Below, piece by piece: positions 19,106 to 28,218 of a stretch of 64,000 nucleotides of DNA. Numbering within the stretch: the first letter of the stretch is position 1; each line of letters starts with the position of its first letter. The position numbers were made by a program, and so were the translations under genes. Under the pieces are notes generated by a model that did no database searches, was not told the origin of the DNA, and was given only the letters and a program-made list of their open reading frames with translations. The DNA is from Paenibacillus sp. MMS20-IR301 (GTDB lineage: Bacteria; Bacillota; Bacilli; Paenibacillales; Paenibacillaceae), in assembly GCF_032302195.1 (NCBI RefSeq), contig NZ_CP135275.1, forward strand, positions 6,229,501 to 6,293,500, given 5' to 3'.

Positions 19106-20512
19106 GTGGAGGCGAAACTGACAACAATACGATCAGAGATTGAGAAGCATTTGTCCCGCTCCGGGTATAATCTTGCCTCGTTTGCCAAAGTTTCCGGCCT
19201 GAACCGCGGCAGTCTAAGTGCAATTCTTCACGGCAATCCGCCCAAGCCGATCTCACTGGGACAGCTGGATGCGATGACCCGGGCGTTCGGATTTCCGGAA
19301 GGCTGGCTGTATCCGCTCTATGTAGAGGAGTGCTTTGGCGAAGACCGGGTTTCCCGCCGCCGCGTTGAGCCTTTCCTGGTCAGATGTGCCGAAATCGGCA
19401 AGCAGAAATGCATTGATGAGGTATTAAGCAGAATTATGGAGTATCCGAGACCTCTGGAGATTATTTATACGGTTGCGGAGAGGCTGTTCTGCAGCGGAAG
19501 AATTCAGGAATCGCTGACATTTTATAGACGGGTAGTGCAGTATGAGCCGGACAGCTATTCGGAACGGATGGCTATCAGCCAATTCCGTATCTTCATGTCG
19601 CTCCAGACTACCCATGAGATGGAGCCGGAGCAGAAGCTGCGCGGCGTAATCAGCTTTGAACCGTACCGCGGGCTGCTTCCCGAGGACATGCAGCTGGATG
19701 GTTTGCTTAAGCTGGCAAGGGTCTCTTCTGACCTGCAGCACTGGCGGGATGCCGCGAAGTTCGCTGATGAGCTCCGTGCGCTGGCCGGCGGCATTTACCG
19801 GGAGGAGCTCCGCCGGAGCTCGGTGAAGCGGCCCGAAGCCTTCGCCGCAGAGCGGCCGCTCGTTATGTATTACGGACAAAGCTATTTATTGAAGGCCACG
19901 GCGCTCATGATGCAGGGTGATTATGAGCAGGCCAAGCAATATACGGCCGGTTATGCTGATCTCGGGTGGTTTGAGCTGCTGGATGAGGACGGCCGCAGGG
20001 CTGTCGAAGATTTCCGGCAGCTTGCGGCCGGCAGCAGCTTCAAGCTGGAGATCCTGATGGGCAATACGGCCGTGTTGCCGTCATATATCTCCTTTTTGGC
20101 AGACCATCCTGGTGAAATTTTACCTGGTATGGTCATAATCATGGAGTCCGCCAACCGCTTCGGCTTTTGTGCAGATGCGGTTATGGCACGCTTTTCCAGA
20201 GAGATGCTGCGGTTTGAGCAATTTCAGGACCGGGTTAATGTTGACCGGTTATACCGGCTGTACTACCAGATTGCCATCTATCACATCGGCCAGGGACGGC
20301 ATGCCCGGGGAATTGACTATATTATGCACTGTTTGCGGTTAACCGTCAGGCTGAACAGCGGACAGGATTTCATTAATTGTGTTACCTTGTTCGAGCAGAG
20401 CAGGGATTATTCTACTGAAGACCAGCAGAAGGCTTACAGGGAACTGCTGAAAGAGGTCAGAGCGCTGGATGAGCCTGCTGTTCCTGCCCATTCGCGGTTT
20501 GGCATCGTTTAA
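19106..20512 (+). CDS. XRE-type DNA-binding protein with TPR-like C-terminal domain
   Basis: 468-aa protein with a helix-turn-helix at residues 1-60 (FAKVSGLNRGSLSAIL) and about 400 residues of helical, TPR-like repeats. This layout resembles the RNPP group (PlcR, PrgX, NprR), in which the helical domain binds a secreted signalling peptide. No short secreted propeptide gene is visible next to it, so peptide control is inference. GTG start at 19106 behind GGAGGT. Alternative: a sporulation-associated regulator without a peptide ligand. Confidence 0.8.
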   Translation: MEAKLTTIRSEIEKHLSRSGYNLASFAKVSGLNRGSLSAILHGNPPKPISLGQLDAMTRAFGFPEGWLYPLYVEECFGEDRVSRRRVEPFLVRCAEIGKQKCIDEVLSRIMEYPRPLEIIYTVAERLFCSGRIQESLTFYRRVVQYEPDSYSERMAISQFRIFMSLQTTHEMEPEQKLRGVISFEPYRGLLPEDMQLDGLLKLARVSSDLQHWRDAAKFADELRALAGGIYREELRRSSVKRPEAFAAERPLVMYYGQSYLLKATALMMQGDYEQAKQYTAGYADLGWFELLDEDGRRAVEDFRQLAAGSSFKLEILMGNTAVLPSYISFLADHPGEILPGMVIIMESANRFGFCADAVMARFSREMLRFEQFQDRVNVDRLYRLYYQIAIYHIGQGRHARGIDYIMHCLRLTVRLNSGQDFINCVTLFEQSRDYSTEDQQKAYRELLKEVRALDEPAVPAHSRFGIV

Positions 20513-20529
20513 CAGCCCGTTCATAATTA

Positions 20530-20560
20530 CTCCCCGGCCGTTCATGTCGAGGGAGCTTTT
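20530..20560 (+). terminator. Probable weak terminator
   Basis: CTCCC/GGGAG stem with a long loop and CTTTTG after it, just past the XRE-TPR gene. Confidence 0.5.
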
Positions 20561-20624
20561 GCGCGATCTTTTGTGAAAAAAATTACGTTCTTTTTTCTGT
20601 AAAAATTAATAACGTATTCAGGAA

Positions 20625-20653
20625 TTGACAAAGCGCTGCAGGGAAAATATAAT
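20625..20653 (+). promoter_or_regulatory. SigA-type promoter of the MarR/ABC exporter operon
   Basis: TTGACA at 20625-20630 and TATAAT at 20648-20653, exactly 17 bases apart: a textbook vegetative promoter. Confidence 0.92.
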
Positions 20654-20667
20654 TAGGTAGCCTAATT
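20651..20667. promoter_or_regulatory. MarR operator
   Basis: Perfect inverted repeat AATTAGG-TAG-CCTAATT overlapping the -10 box and the expected start point, the usual layout for MarR autorepression. A related half-site CCTAA recurs at 20694. Confidence 0.82.
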
Positions 20668-20714
20668 AATATAGTATTTAATTATTTGTATACCTAACTA
20701 AAAGAGGTGGAAGC

Positions 20715-21212
20715 ATTGGGATAAACCGGGAAGATGAAAATTCAGTCGGACACAAGCTGTTTTCCGCACTCCGGAGGCTGAACAAGGCGCAGTGGAAGCA
20801 TTCGGTTGAGGGGCATAAGCCTAGTGAGATGACTTTATTGATATGTATCGCAAGAGCGTCCCGTTCTGCTGAAGGGCTGAAGGTATCGGAAATCAGCCGT
20901 TTCCTCGGACTGACGCCGCCCACGGTAACGCAGCTGATCAACAGTCTTGAGGCCAAGCAGATGCTGCAGCGGCAGCCAGACCCCTCAGACCGGAGAGTAG
21001 TCCGCATTAAGTTGACGGAACAGGGGAAAATTATTACCCGCAGAGCCCGGGAGCACATGGACGCTACACTAAACAAAATGGTGGAGTATTTAGGTGAGGA
21101 AGAATCGGACCATCTGGCAGAGCTGCTGCTGAAGGTGCACAACTTCATGGAAGAGAATCCCCCGCCTAATCTAGACCGGTTACAAATGAACGGAGATGAG
21201 AAGCTTGATTAA
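20715..21212 (+). CDS. MarR family regulator of the downstream ABC exporter (probable ATT start)
   Basis: Winged-helix repressor with DPSDRRVVRIKLTEQG. The frame is open well before the first ATG (20829), and those codons encode a family-like first helix (HKLFSALRRLNKAQWKH). No ATG, GTG or TTG exists in frame there. ATT at 20715 lies 4-5 bases after AAAGAGGTGG, so I take it as the start (165 aa). Starting at 20829 would remove the first dimerisation helix and has no ribosome binding site. The TTG at 20716 is out of frame and stops at once. A sequencing error is an alternative. It should repress its own operon through the operator at 20651. Confidence 0.8.
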   Translation: MGINREDENSVGHKLFSALRRLNKAQWKHSVEGHKPSEMTLLICIARASRSAEGLKVSEISRFLGLTPPTVTQLINSLEAKQMLQRQPDPSDRRVVRIKLTEQGKIITRRAREHMDATLNKMVEYLGEEESDHLAELLLKVHNFMEENPPPNLDRLQMNGDEKLD

Positions 21213-22965
21213 ACTATTTAAGCAATTGAAGCCCTTCCAGTGGGCCATAGCTGCTGTGCTGGTCCTCGTTTTCCTGCAGTCGCTGGGAGATCTGTATCTT
21301 CCGACGCTGATGAGTGACATTATTGATCAGGGGATCGTGCATGGGGATCAGCCCTATATCTGGAGAATCGGCGGCTTCATGCTGCTCGTAGCGGCAGGCG
21401 GCGCAGTCTGCTCCATTATTGCCAGCTACCTGTCAGCCAGAGTGGCAGCCGGCTTCGGCAAGAATACCCGTTCCCGGGTGTTCAATCATGTTGAGAATTT
21501 CACGCTGCATGAATTCGACAAGCTGGGAACCGCTTCATTGATTACCCGCACCACTAATGATATTACACAGGTTCAGACTGTGCTGACTATGATGCTCCGC
21601 ATGATGGTCGGGGCACCAATGATGATGATCGGCGGGATTATTATGGCGGTATCCGAGGACGCCAAGCTCTCGCTGATCTTTGTAGTGGTTATTCCGCTGC
21701 TGGTCGGAGCGATTCTGTTCATCGGGATGAAGGGCCTTCCGCTGTTCAAGGCCATCCAGATCAAGCTGGATAAGCTGAATCTTGTCCTGCGTGAGCATCT
21801 GACCGGTATCCGTGTCATCCGTTCGTTCAACCGGATTGAGCATGAGAACAAACGCTTCAGCACAGCTAATGCAGACCTTACGGATACCGCAATTAAAGTT
21901 AATAAGGTTATGGCCGGTCTGATGCCGCTGATGATGATTGTAATGAACTTCTCGATGATCGCCATTCTGTATTACGGAGGAATCCGTATTGGCGATGGAG
22001 ATCTGCAGGTAGGCTCACTTATGGCTTTCATTCAGTATGCAATGCAGATTATGTTCTCCCTGATTATGGTTTCTATGATGTTTGTTCTCATTCCAAGAGC
22101 CTCTGCCTCTGCAATCCGCATTAATGAAGTGCTCGATGTGCAGCCTGAAATTAAAGATCCGACAGCTAATGAACTGAAGACAACGGCAGATGCTGCCCGC
22201 AAGGACGGCCGGGACGGCCTGCGGGGATTCGTGGAATTCGAGAATGTATCCTTCTCTTACCCGGGTGCGGAACAGCCGGCATTATCGGGCATTACCTTCA
22301 GTGCGCGCCCTGGTGAAATTACAGCGATTATCGGCGGGACCGGCTCAGGCAAATCGACCCTGCTGAGCATGATTCCCAGATTCTATGATGCTATTGAAGG
22401 CTCTATCCGGGTAGACGGTGTAGATGTCCGGGAGATGACGCAGGAGGACCTGCGGAGCAAGATCGGTTATATTCCGCAAAAGGCCGTGCTGTTCACCGGC
22501 ACCATTAACGAGAATATCCGTTACGGGAAAGAGGACGCTACCGAAGAAGAAATTATTCATGCGGCTAAAGTGGCTCAAGCCTTTGATTTCGTCTCTGCGA
22601 TGAAGGAAGGCTTCAATTCGGAGATCGCCCAGGGCGGCGGCAATGTCTCCGGCGGCCAGAAGCAGCGGCTGTCGATTGCCCGGGCACTGGTACGGAAACC
22701 GGAAGTGTATCTGTTCGACGACAGCTTCTCAGCGCTTGATTTCAAGACCGACGCCAAGCTGCGTGCAGCCCTCAAGGAAGAGACTACAGAATCGACAGTG
22801 CTGATTGTAGCCCAGCGTGTCAGTACGGTTATGGATGCCGACCGGATCATCGTCCTGGACGATGGCGAGATTGTCGGAATGGGCACGCACCGCGAGCTGC
22901 TGGATAACAATGAGGTATACCGCGAGATCGTATCCTCGCAGCTGTCAGAGGAGGAAATAGCATGA
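21196..22965 (+). CDS. Heterodimeric ABC exporter, degenerate-site subunit
   Basis: Half-transporter of 589 aa (TM287/BmrC-like) with six membrane helices and a C-terminal nucleotide-binding domain. Walker A is GGTGSGKST and the signature NVSGGQKQR is canonical. However, Walker B ends DD (508-509) where the catalytic Glu should be, and the switch His is Gln (AQRVST, 540). It therefore supplies the non-hydrolysing site. It overlaps the MarR gene by 17 bases. The ATG at 21196 sits directly after GGAG, so the in-frame TTG at 21205 is an equally possible start. It pairs with the next gene to export drugs or amphiphiles. Confidence 0.93.
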   Translation: MRSLIKLFKQLKPFQWAIAAVLVLVFLQSLGDLYLPTLMSDIIDQGIVHGDQPYIWRIGGFMLLVAAGGAVCSIIASYLSARVAAGFGKNTRSRVFNHVENFTLHEFDKLGTASLITRTTNDITQVQTVLTMMLRMMVGAPMMMIGGIIMAVSEDAKLSLIFVVVIPLLVGAILFIGMKGLPLFKAIQIKLDKLNLVLREHLTGIRVIRSFNRIEHENKRFSTANADLTDTAIKVNKVMAGLMPLMMIVMNFSMIAILYYGGIRIGDGDLQVGSLMAFIQYAMQIMFSLIMVSMMFVLIPRASASAIRINEVLDVQPEIKDPTANELKTTADAARKDGRDGLRGFVEFENVSFSYPGAEQPALSGITFSARPGEITAIIGGTGSGKSTLLSMIPRFYDAIEGSIRVDGVDVREMTQEDLRSKIGYIPQKAVLFTGTINENIRYGKEDATEEEIIHAAKVAQAFDFVSAMKEGFNSEIAQGGGNVSGGQKQRLSIARALVRKPEVYLFDDSFSALDFKTDAKLRAALKEETTESTVLIVAQRVSTVMDADRIIVLDDGEIVGMGTHRELLDNNEVYREIVSSQLSEEEIA

Positions 22966-24851
22966 GTGAGCAGAAAAAAGATGTGAAACCGCAGCGCCGG
23001 CACGGCGGCTTCGGCGGCGGTCCTCCAGGCATGAGCATGCCCGCAGAGAAGGCCAAGGACTTTAAAGGAACGCTGCGCCGGCTGGTCCGCTACCTGCGCC
23101 CGCGCCAGGTTCAGCTGATTATCGTATTCGTCATGGCGATTGCCAGTACCGTGTTCAGTATCTTCAGCCCTAAGGTTATGGGTAAAGCAACCACCAAACT
23201 GTTTGAAGGTGCTTACGGCAAGCTGATGGATGTGCCGGGGGCGGAAATTGATTTTCATTATATTAATAATATTCTGATTCTCCTCGCCGGACTGTATCTG
23301 TTAAGCTCGCTGTTCAGCTATGTGCAGCAGTATGTCATGGCCGGTGTAGCACAGAAGGTTGTCTTTGATATGCGTGAGCAGATCAACAGCAAGCTGGAAC
23401 GGCTGCCGCTGAAATATTTCGATTCCCGGACGCACGGGGAAATTCTCAGCCGGGCGACCAATGACGTAGACAATATCAGTACCACCCTGCAGCAGAGCTT
23501 GACCCAGCTGATTACGGCCATTGTAACCATTATCGGCGTTATTATTATGATGCTGACGATCAGCCCGTGGCTTACCCTCATTACTATAGTTACGCTGCCG
23601 CTGAGCTTTGTGGTGATTATGCTGATCTCCAAGCGCTCACAGAGCTATTTCATCGGCCAGCAGAAGTCGCTGGGCCAGCTGAACGGCCATGTTGAGGAAA
23701 TGTATACCGGACACCGCATTATCAAAGCGTTCGGCCGGGAGAAGAACTCTCTTGAAGCATTCGACAAGATCAATGCGGACCTGTATGACTCCGGCTGGAA
23801 ATCACAATTCATCTCCGGGATTATTATGCCGCTGATGATGTTCATCGGGAACCTTGGATATGTGCTGGTCTGTGTAGTCGGAGGGATCTTTGTTACCAAA
23901 AAAGCTATTGATGTCGGTGATATCCAGGCCTTCATCCAGTATTCGCGCCAGTTCACTATGCCGATTACGCAAACGGCCAATATTGCCAACATTATTCAGT
24001 CAACGATTGCTTCCGCAGAACGTGTCTTTGAACTGCTGGATGAAGAAGAAGAAGTTCCGGAAGTGTCTGGTACACTGGCGAAACGTCCGGCCGATGCCGA
24101 AGAGGGCGCTGTGGAATTCCGTCATGTGAAGTTCGGCTATAAAGAGGATGCTATCCTGATTGAGGATATGAACATCGAAGTGAGCCCTGGGCAGACCATA
24201 GCAATTGTAGGTCCGACCGGTGCCGGTAAAACCACGCTGATCAATCTGCTGATGCGGTTCTATGAAATCAGCGGCGGGGAAATTGTGATCGACGGTGTCA
24301 ATATCACGGATATGAAGCGCAGCGAGCTGCGCAGCAAGTTCGGAATGGTGCTGCAGGATACCTGGCTGTTCAACGGTACCATCCGCGACAATATCGCTTA
24401 CGGCCGGGAAGGGGCTACGGAGGCTGATGTGGTACGCGCGGCCAAGGCTGCACATGCCGATCACTTTATCCGTACACTGCCGCTGGGATATAACACGATT
24501 CTGAATGAGGAAGCCTCGAACATCTCCCAGGGTCAAAAGCAGCTGCTGACGATCGCCCGGGCCATTCTGGCTGATCCGTCCATTCTGATTCTCGATGAGG
24601 CAACCAGCAGCGTCGATACCCGTACAGAGGTACAGATCCAGAAGGCAATGAACACGCTGATGAAGGGCAGAACCAGCTTCGTAATTGCCCACCGCCTGTC
24701 TACCATCCGTGATGCCGACCTGATTCTTGTCATGAACCAGGGCAGTGTGATTGAGAAGGGCAGCCATACGGAGCTGCTTGAAGCCGGCGGATTCTATGCC
24801 GACCTGTATAACAGCCAGTTCTCCGGTGACGATCTGCCGGATGCAGGGTAA
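22962..24851 (+). CDS. Heterodimeric ABC exporter, catalytic subunit
   Basis: 629-aa partner (TM288/BmrD-like): basic Gly-rich N-terminal tail, six helices, then a full catalytic site with GPTGAGKTT, Walker B ILILDEATSSVD and switch AHRLST. Its signature is NISQGQ, off consensus, so it completes the degenerate site together with the Walker motifs of the first subunit. ATGA overlap with the preceding gene shows tight coupling. Multidrug efflux under MarR control is the likely role. Confidence 0.94.
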   Translation: MSEQKKDVKPQRRHGGFGGGPPGMSMPAEKAKDFKGTLRRLVRYLRPRQVQLIIVFVMAIASTVFSIFSPKVMGKATTKLFEGAYGKLMDVPGAEIDFHYINNILILLAGLYLLSSLFSYVQQYVMAGVAQKVVFDMREQINSKLERLPLKYFDSRTHGEILSRATNDVDNISTTLQQSLTQLITAIVTIIGVIIMMLTISPWLTLITIVTLPLSFVVIMLISKRSQSYFIGQQKSLGQLNGHVEEMYTGHRIIKAFGREKNSLEAFDKINADLYDSGWKSQFISGIIMPLMMFIGNLGYVLVCVVGGIFVTKKAIDVGDIQAFIQYSRQFTMPITQTANIANIIQSTIASAERVFELLDEEEEVPEVSGTLAKRPADAEEGAVEFRHVKFGYKEDAILIEDMNIEVSPGQTIAIVGPTGAGKTTLINLLMRFYEISGGEIVIDGVNITDMKRSELRSKFGMVLQDTWLFNGTIRDNIAYGREGATEADVVRAAKAAHADHFIRTLPLGYNTILNEEASNISQGQKQLLTIARAILADPSILILDEATSSVDTRTEVQIQKAMNTLMKGRTSFVIAHRLSTIRDADLILVMNQGSVIEKGSHTELLEAGGFYADLYNSQFSGDDLPDAG

Positions 24852-24914
24852 GCCGAGTCAGTCAGTAAAGTGAAATTTCATTCGAATAAACCGCTGCAGT
24901 ACTGAGCGGTGCTC

Positions 24915-24966
24915 AGCCCCGGTGTTCATTGCAGAAGTCCTTGCGTGAACACCGGGGCTTTTGGTT
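24915..24966 (+). terminator. Terminator of the MarR/ABC operon
   Basis: Perfect 14-bp stem AGCCCCGGTGTTCA/TGAACACCGGGGCT followed by TTTTGGTTTTTT. Confidence 0.93.
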
Positions 24967-25086
24967 TTTTATAAATATTTTACAAAAATGATTTGCTTAA
25001 AATTTTCAGGGTATATATGATAGATGTATAAAAATGACCCGCGGCTCATTTTTGAGCTTACGGACGTGAGAGAGAGGATGGATGGA

Positions 25087-27306
25087 ATGTCGGGCTACGG
25101 GAAGTGGGTAGCAGGGAGCAAGACCAAATGGATTACTCTGCTGGTATGGATTGCAATTGTAGGGGTATTAACGATGCTATGGCCTTCGGTAAACTCACAG
25201 GTATTGAATAATGCCTCCAATCTGCCGGAGGATGCACTGTCAGTCCAGGCATCCGCTGTTGCTGAACAGGAGTTCCCGGCCGGAAGCGGAGTGCCTGCAC
25301 TGCTCGTCTGGCACCGCGAAGGCGGACTTGCCGAAGAGGATCTTGTACATATAGCTGCTGTATACAACCAGCTTGAACAGCAGCCGCTGCCTCATCAGAA
25401 CTTCGTTCCGCCGCTCGGCCAGCTGCCGCCGCAGGCGCTTGCCGCCTCCTTGTCGGAGGACCGCAGCACGTTCGTCTCACCGGTGCTGTTCGACAAGAAT
25501 GCCGGCAGCGATCAGCTCGGTGAAGCGTTGACCGCGTTGAAGCAGCTCATCAGCACCGAGACCGGGGCTGACCCGTCTGCAGCACAGACAGACAGCGGTG
25601 ACCTCAGCCTGCGGGTATCCGGTCCGGTAGGGATATCTGTTGATGCAACGGGCCTGTTCGAGAATGCGGATGTCTCGCTGCTGATTGCGACCGTTATTCT
25701 GGTTCTGGTCTTCCTGCTGCTGATTTATCGTTCGCCGATTCTGGCTTTGATTCCGCTGGTTGCTGTGGGTTTTGCTTATGGCGTAACCAGCCCGCTGCTT
25801 GGCAAAATGGCGGCAGAAGGCTGGATTACCGTCGATTCTCAGGCCGTATCCATCATGACAGTGCTGCTCTTCGGAGCGGGAACCGACTACTGCCTGTTTA
25901 TGATATCGCGGTTCCGCCAGATGCTGAAGGTGGAGGAGAACAAGGGGCGGGCGCTGCTGAGTGCCATTACCCATTCTTCGGGAGCTATTGCCATGAGCGG
26001 ATTCACGGTCGTGATGGCGCTTTTTGCGCTGCTGCTGGCTAAATATGGCGCATACCACCGGTTTGCGGTTCCGTTCAGTGTATCCATTTTCATTATGGGT
26101 ATTGCCAGCCTGACGCTGGTTCCGGCACTCCTCGCCATCTTCGGACGGACTTCATTCTTCCCGTTCGTTCCGCGTACACCGCAGATGGAGATAGACCGCG
26201 CCCGGGCCAAAGGCAAAACGCTGCCGCAGCCGAAGCCGGCCCGCCGCAAAGGAATCGGCCAGCTCGTGGTATCCCGGCCTTGGGCCATTGTGGGAATTAC
26301 TGTAGTCATTCTGGGAGTTCTGGCCTCTTTCTCCACAGGGATTAAATTTACCTATGATCTCCTTTCATCCTTCCCGAAGACTATGGAATCAAGGGAAGGC
26401 TTCGAGCTTATCGGCCAACAGTTCTCTGAGGGCGAGCTTGCCCCGGTTAAGCTGATGGTTGATACGGAAGGGCTGAACGGCGGAGAGGATCTCAAGGTTG
26501 TTCTGGGCGGGCTTTCCTACGTGGATGTGGTGTCTGACCCGCAGGCTGGGGCTGTAAATTCCAATATTGCCGGATACGATATCGAATTTAAGGCCAATCC
26601 GTATTCCATTGAAGCGATGAATCATATTCCGGCGCTCCGGTCCACGGTAGAACAGGCACTGGCGGAGTCGGGAATTGAGAACGTGCAGGATAAGGTATGG
26701 ATAAGCGGGCAGACCGCTACCCAGTACGACACCAAGGAGCTTGGAGAGCGGGATACAGACCTGATTATTCCTGTTGTTATCGGCCTGATCACATTGCTGC
26801 TGCTGATCTATCTCAGATCGGTTACCGCTACAGTGTATCTCGTAGCTACAGTGATCCTGTCATTCTTCTCGGCACTGGGCCTCGGCTGGATCATCATTCA
26901 TTACCTGCTCGGTGCTGATGCGATTCAAGGCGCTATTCCGCTCTATTCCTTCGTCTTCCTGGTGGCGCTGGGCGAGGACTATAACATCTTCATGATCTCG
27001 AATATATGGAAAAAGCGTAAAGTTATGCCGCTGAAGCAAGCTATTGCTGAAGGGGTAAATGAAACCGGATCGGTAATTACCTCCGCGGGGCTCATCCTGG
27101 CCGGAACCTTCGCCGTGCTGGCCAGCCTGCCGATTCAGGTATTGGTGCAGTTCGGCATCATTACCGCAATCGGGGTGCTGCTCGATACCTTCGTAGTCCG
27201 TCCGTTCCTCGTGCCGGCGATTACCGTGCTCTTCGGGCGGCTGGCCTTCTGGCCGGGCAAACATGAGGAAGTGAGTGAGACAGCACAAACTGCCCGCGAG
27301 TACTAG
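25087..27306 (+). CDS. MMPL/RND family membrane transporter
   Basis: About 740-aa transporter with two six-helix halves, each preceded by a large extracytoplasmic loop. The proton-relay-like blocks GTDYCLF and GEDYNIFMISN lie in helices 4 and 10, as in MmpL and YdfJ proteins. Family members export lipids, siderophores or antibiotics using the proton gradient. ATGs at 25024, 25078 and 25087 are in frame; GAGAGAGG is best spaced for 25087. No regulator or fusion partner is adjacent. Confidence 0.9.
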   Translation: MSGYGKWVAGSKTKWITLLVWIAIVGVLTMLWPSVNSQVLNNASNLPEDALSVQASAVAEQEFPAGSGVPALLVWHREGGLAEEDLVHIAAVYNQLEQQPLPHQNFVPPLGQLPPQALAASLSEDRSTFVSPVLFDKNAGSDQLGEALTALKQLISTETGADPSAAQTDSGDLSLRVSGPVGISVDATGLFENADVSLLIATVILVLVFLLLIYRSPILALIPLVAVGFAYGVTSPLLGKMAAEGWITVDSQAVSIMTVLLFGAGTDYCLFMISRFRQMLKVEENKGRALLSAITHSSGAIAMSGFTVVMALFALLLAKYGAYHRFAVPFSVSIFIMGIASLTLVPALLAIFGRTSFFPFVPRTPQMEIDRARAKGKTLPQPKPARRKGIGQLVVSRPWAIVGITVVILGVLASFSTGIKFTYDLLSSFPKTMESREGFELIGQQFSEGELAPVKLMVDTEGLNGGEDLKVVLGGLSYVDVVSDPQAGAVNSNIAGYDIEFKANPYSIEAMNHIPALRSTVEQALAESGIENVQDKVWISGQTATQYDTKELGERDTDLIIPVVIGLITLLLLIYLRSVTATVYLVATVILSFFSALGLGWIIIHYLLGADAIQGAIPLYSFVFLVALGEDYNIFMISNIWKKRKVMPLKQAIAEGVNETGSVITSAGLILAGTFAVLASLPIQVLVQFGIITAIGVLLDTFVVRPFLVPAITVLFGRLAFWPGKHEEVSETAQTAREY

Positions 27307-27325
27307 GACGGCAGGAATAATAGAC

Positions 27326-27373
27326 AACAGGGATGCCCTGCAAGCCGTAAAGGCTGCGGGGCATCCCTGTTTG
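27326..27373. terminator. Bidirectional terminator
   Basis: Perfect 13-bp stem AACAGGGATGCCC/GGGCATCCCTGTT between the convergent MMPL and SDR genes. Confidence 0.9.
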
Positions 27374-27394
27374 CACTCCTATTCTGTAACGTAT

Positions 27395-28114
27395 TTACTG
27401 CGGATTGGTCGTCCAGATGCCGGCAGTCTTTAGGAAGACGCGGTCCGGCAGCTTCAGGGCGGCGAGCGCCAGCTCAGCAACATCCTCCGGCTGCATCATC
27501 CGGTCTTCATCACCGATCTTCAGGCCGGCGTCCGAAGCAAGGCCGGTGTTGACTGTGCTGGGCGTCAGCGCCACCACCCGGATGTTAGACTTGCGGACCT
27601 CCATCGCCAGCGCTTCGGTCATGCCCATAAGGGCAAACTTGGATGCACAGTAAGCCGAGCCGGTGGCGAAGCCGCGTTCGCCTGCGGTGGAAGAGATGTT
27701 GATAATGTTGCCGCTGGAGCGCTCAATCATGGCGGGCAGCGCCGCGCGGGTCACATAATAAGCACCGAAGAGATTAATCTGCATGTGGCGTTCCCAGTCC
27801 GCCGGGTCCATCTCCAGGAAGGTGCCGAACTTAGCAATTCCGGCATTGTTAATCAGCGCATCGAAGGGCCCAAGATCATTCTGCAGTGCGGCAACAGCCC
27901 GCTCCGCTTCTTCACGTACCGCGATATCGGCTACAGCAATGCTGACCTTAATATCGTAGACCTCGGTCAATGCCGCCTTCAGTGCCTCAAGATCGGCCGA
28001 AGTTCTGGAGATCAGCCCCAGATTCGCGCCTTCCTTGGCCAGCGCGAGCGCGAGCGCCTTGCCGATCCCCTTGCCTGCACCTGTAATGACAATACTGGTT
28101 CCTCTCAAATCCAT
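27395..28114 (-). CDS. Short-chain dehydrogenase/reductase (FabG-like)
   Basis: 239-aa NAD(P)-dependent oxidoreductase: TGAGKGIG cofactor loop, NNAG, catalytic Ser in NISSTAG and YCASK. The frame extends upstream to 28312 but the first Met next to the Rossmann fold (28114) is the natural start, with AAAGG close by. Substrate unknown. It lies 104 bases downstream of the FAD-Rieske gene in the same direction, so joint transcription is possible. Confidence 0.9.
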   Translation of the reverse strand: MDLRGTSIVITGAGKGIGKALALALAKEGANLGLISRTSADLEALKAALTEVYDIKVSIAVADIAVREEAERAVAALQNDLGPFDALINNAGIAKFGTFLEMDPADWERHMQINLFGAYYVTRAALPAMIERSSGNIINISSTAGERGFATGSAYCASKFALMGMTEALAMEVRKSNIRVVALTPSTVNTGLASDAGLKIGDEDRMMQPEDVAELALAALKLPDRVFLKTAGIWTTNPQ

Positions 28115-28218
28115 GACCTTTGCCACGCTCCTTATTAGATAGAATACTTCTAAGTGCATAAACCTAAGGTTTATTATACCTGAGCGGAAAGGGACAATCA
28201 CGCGGTGCGGGATACCGT

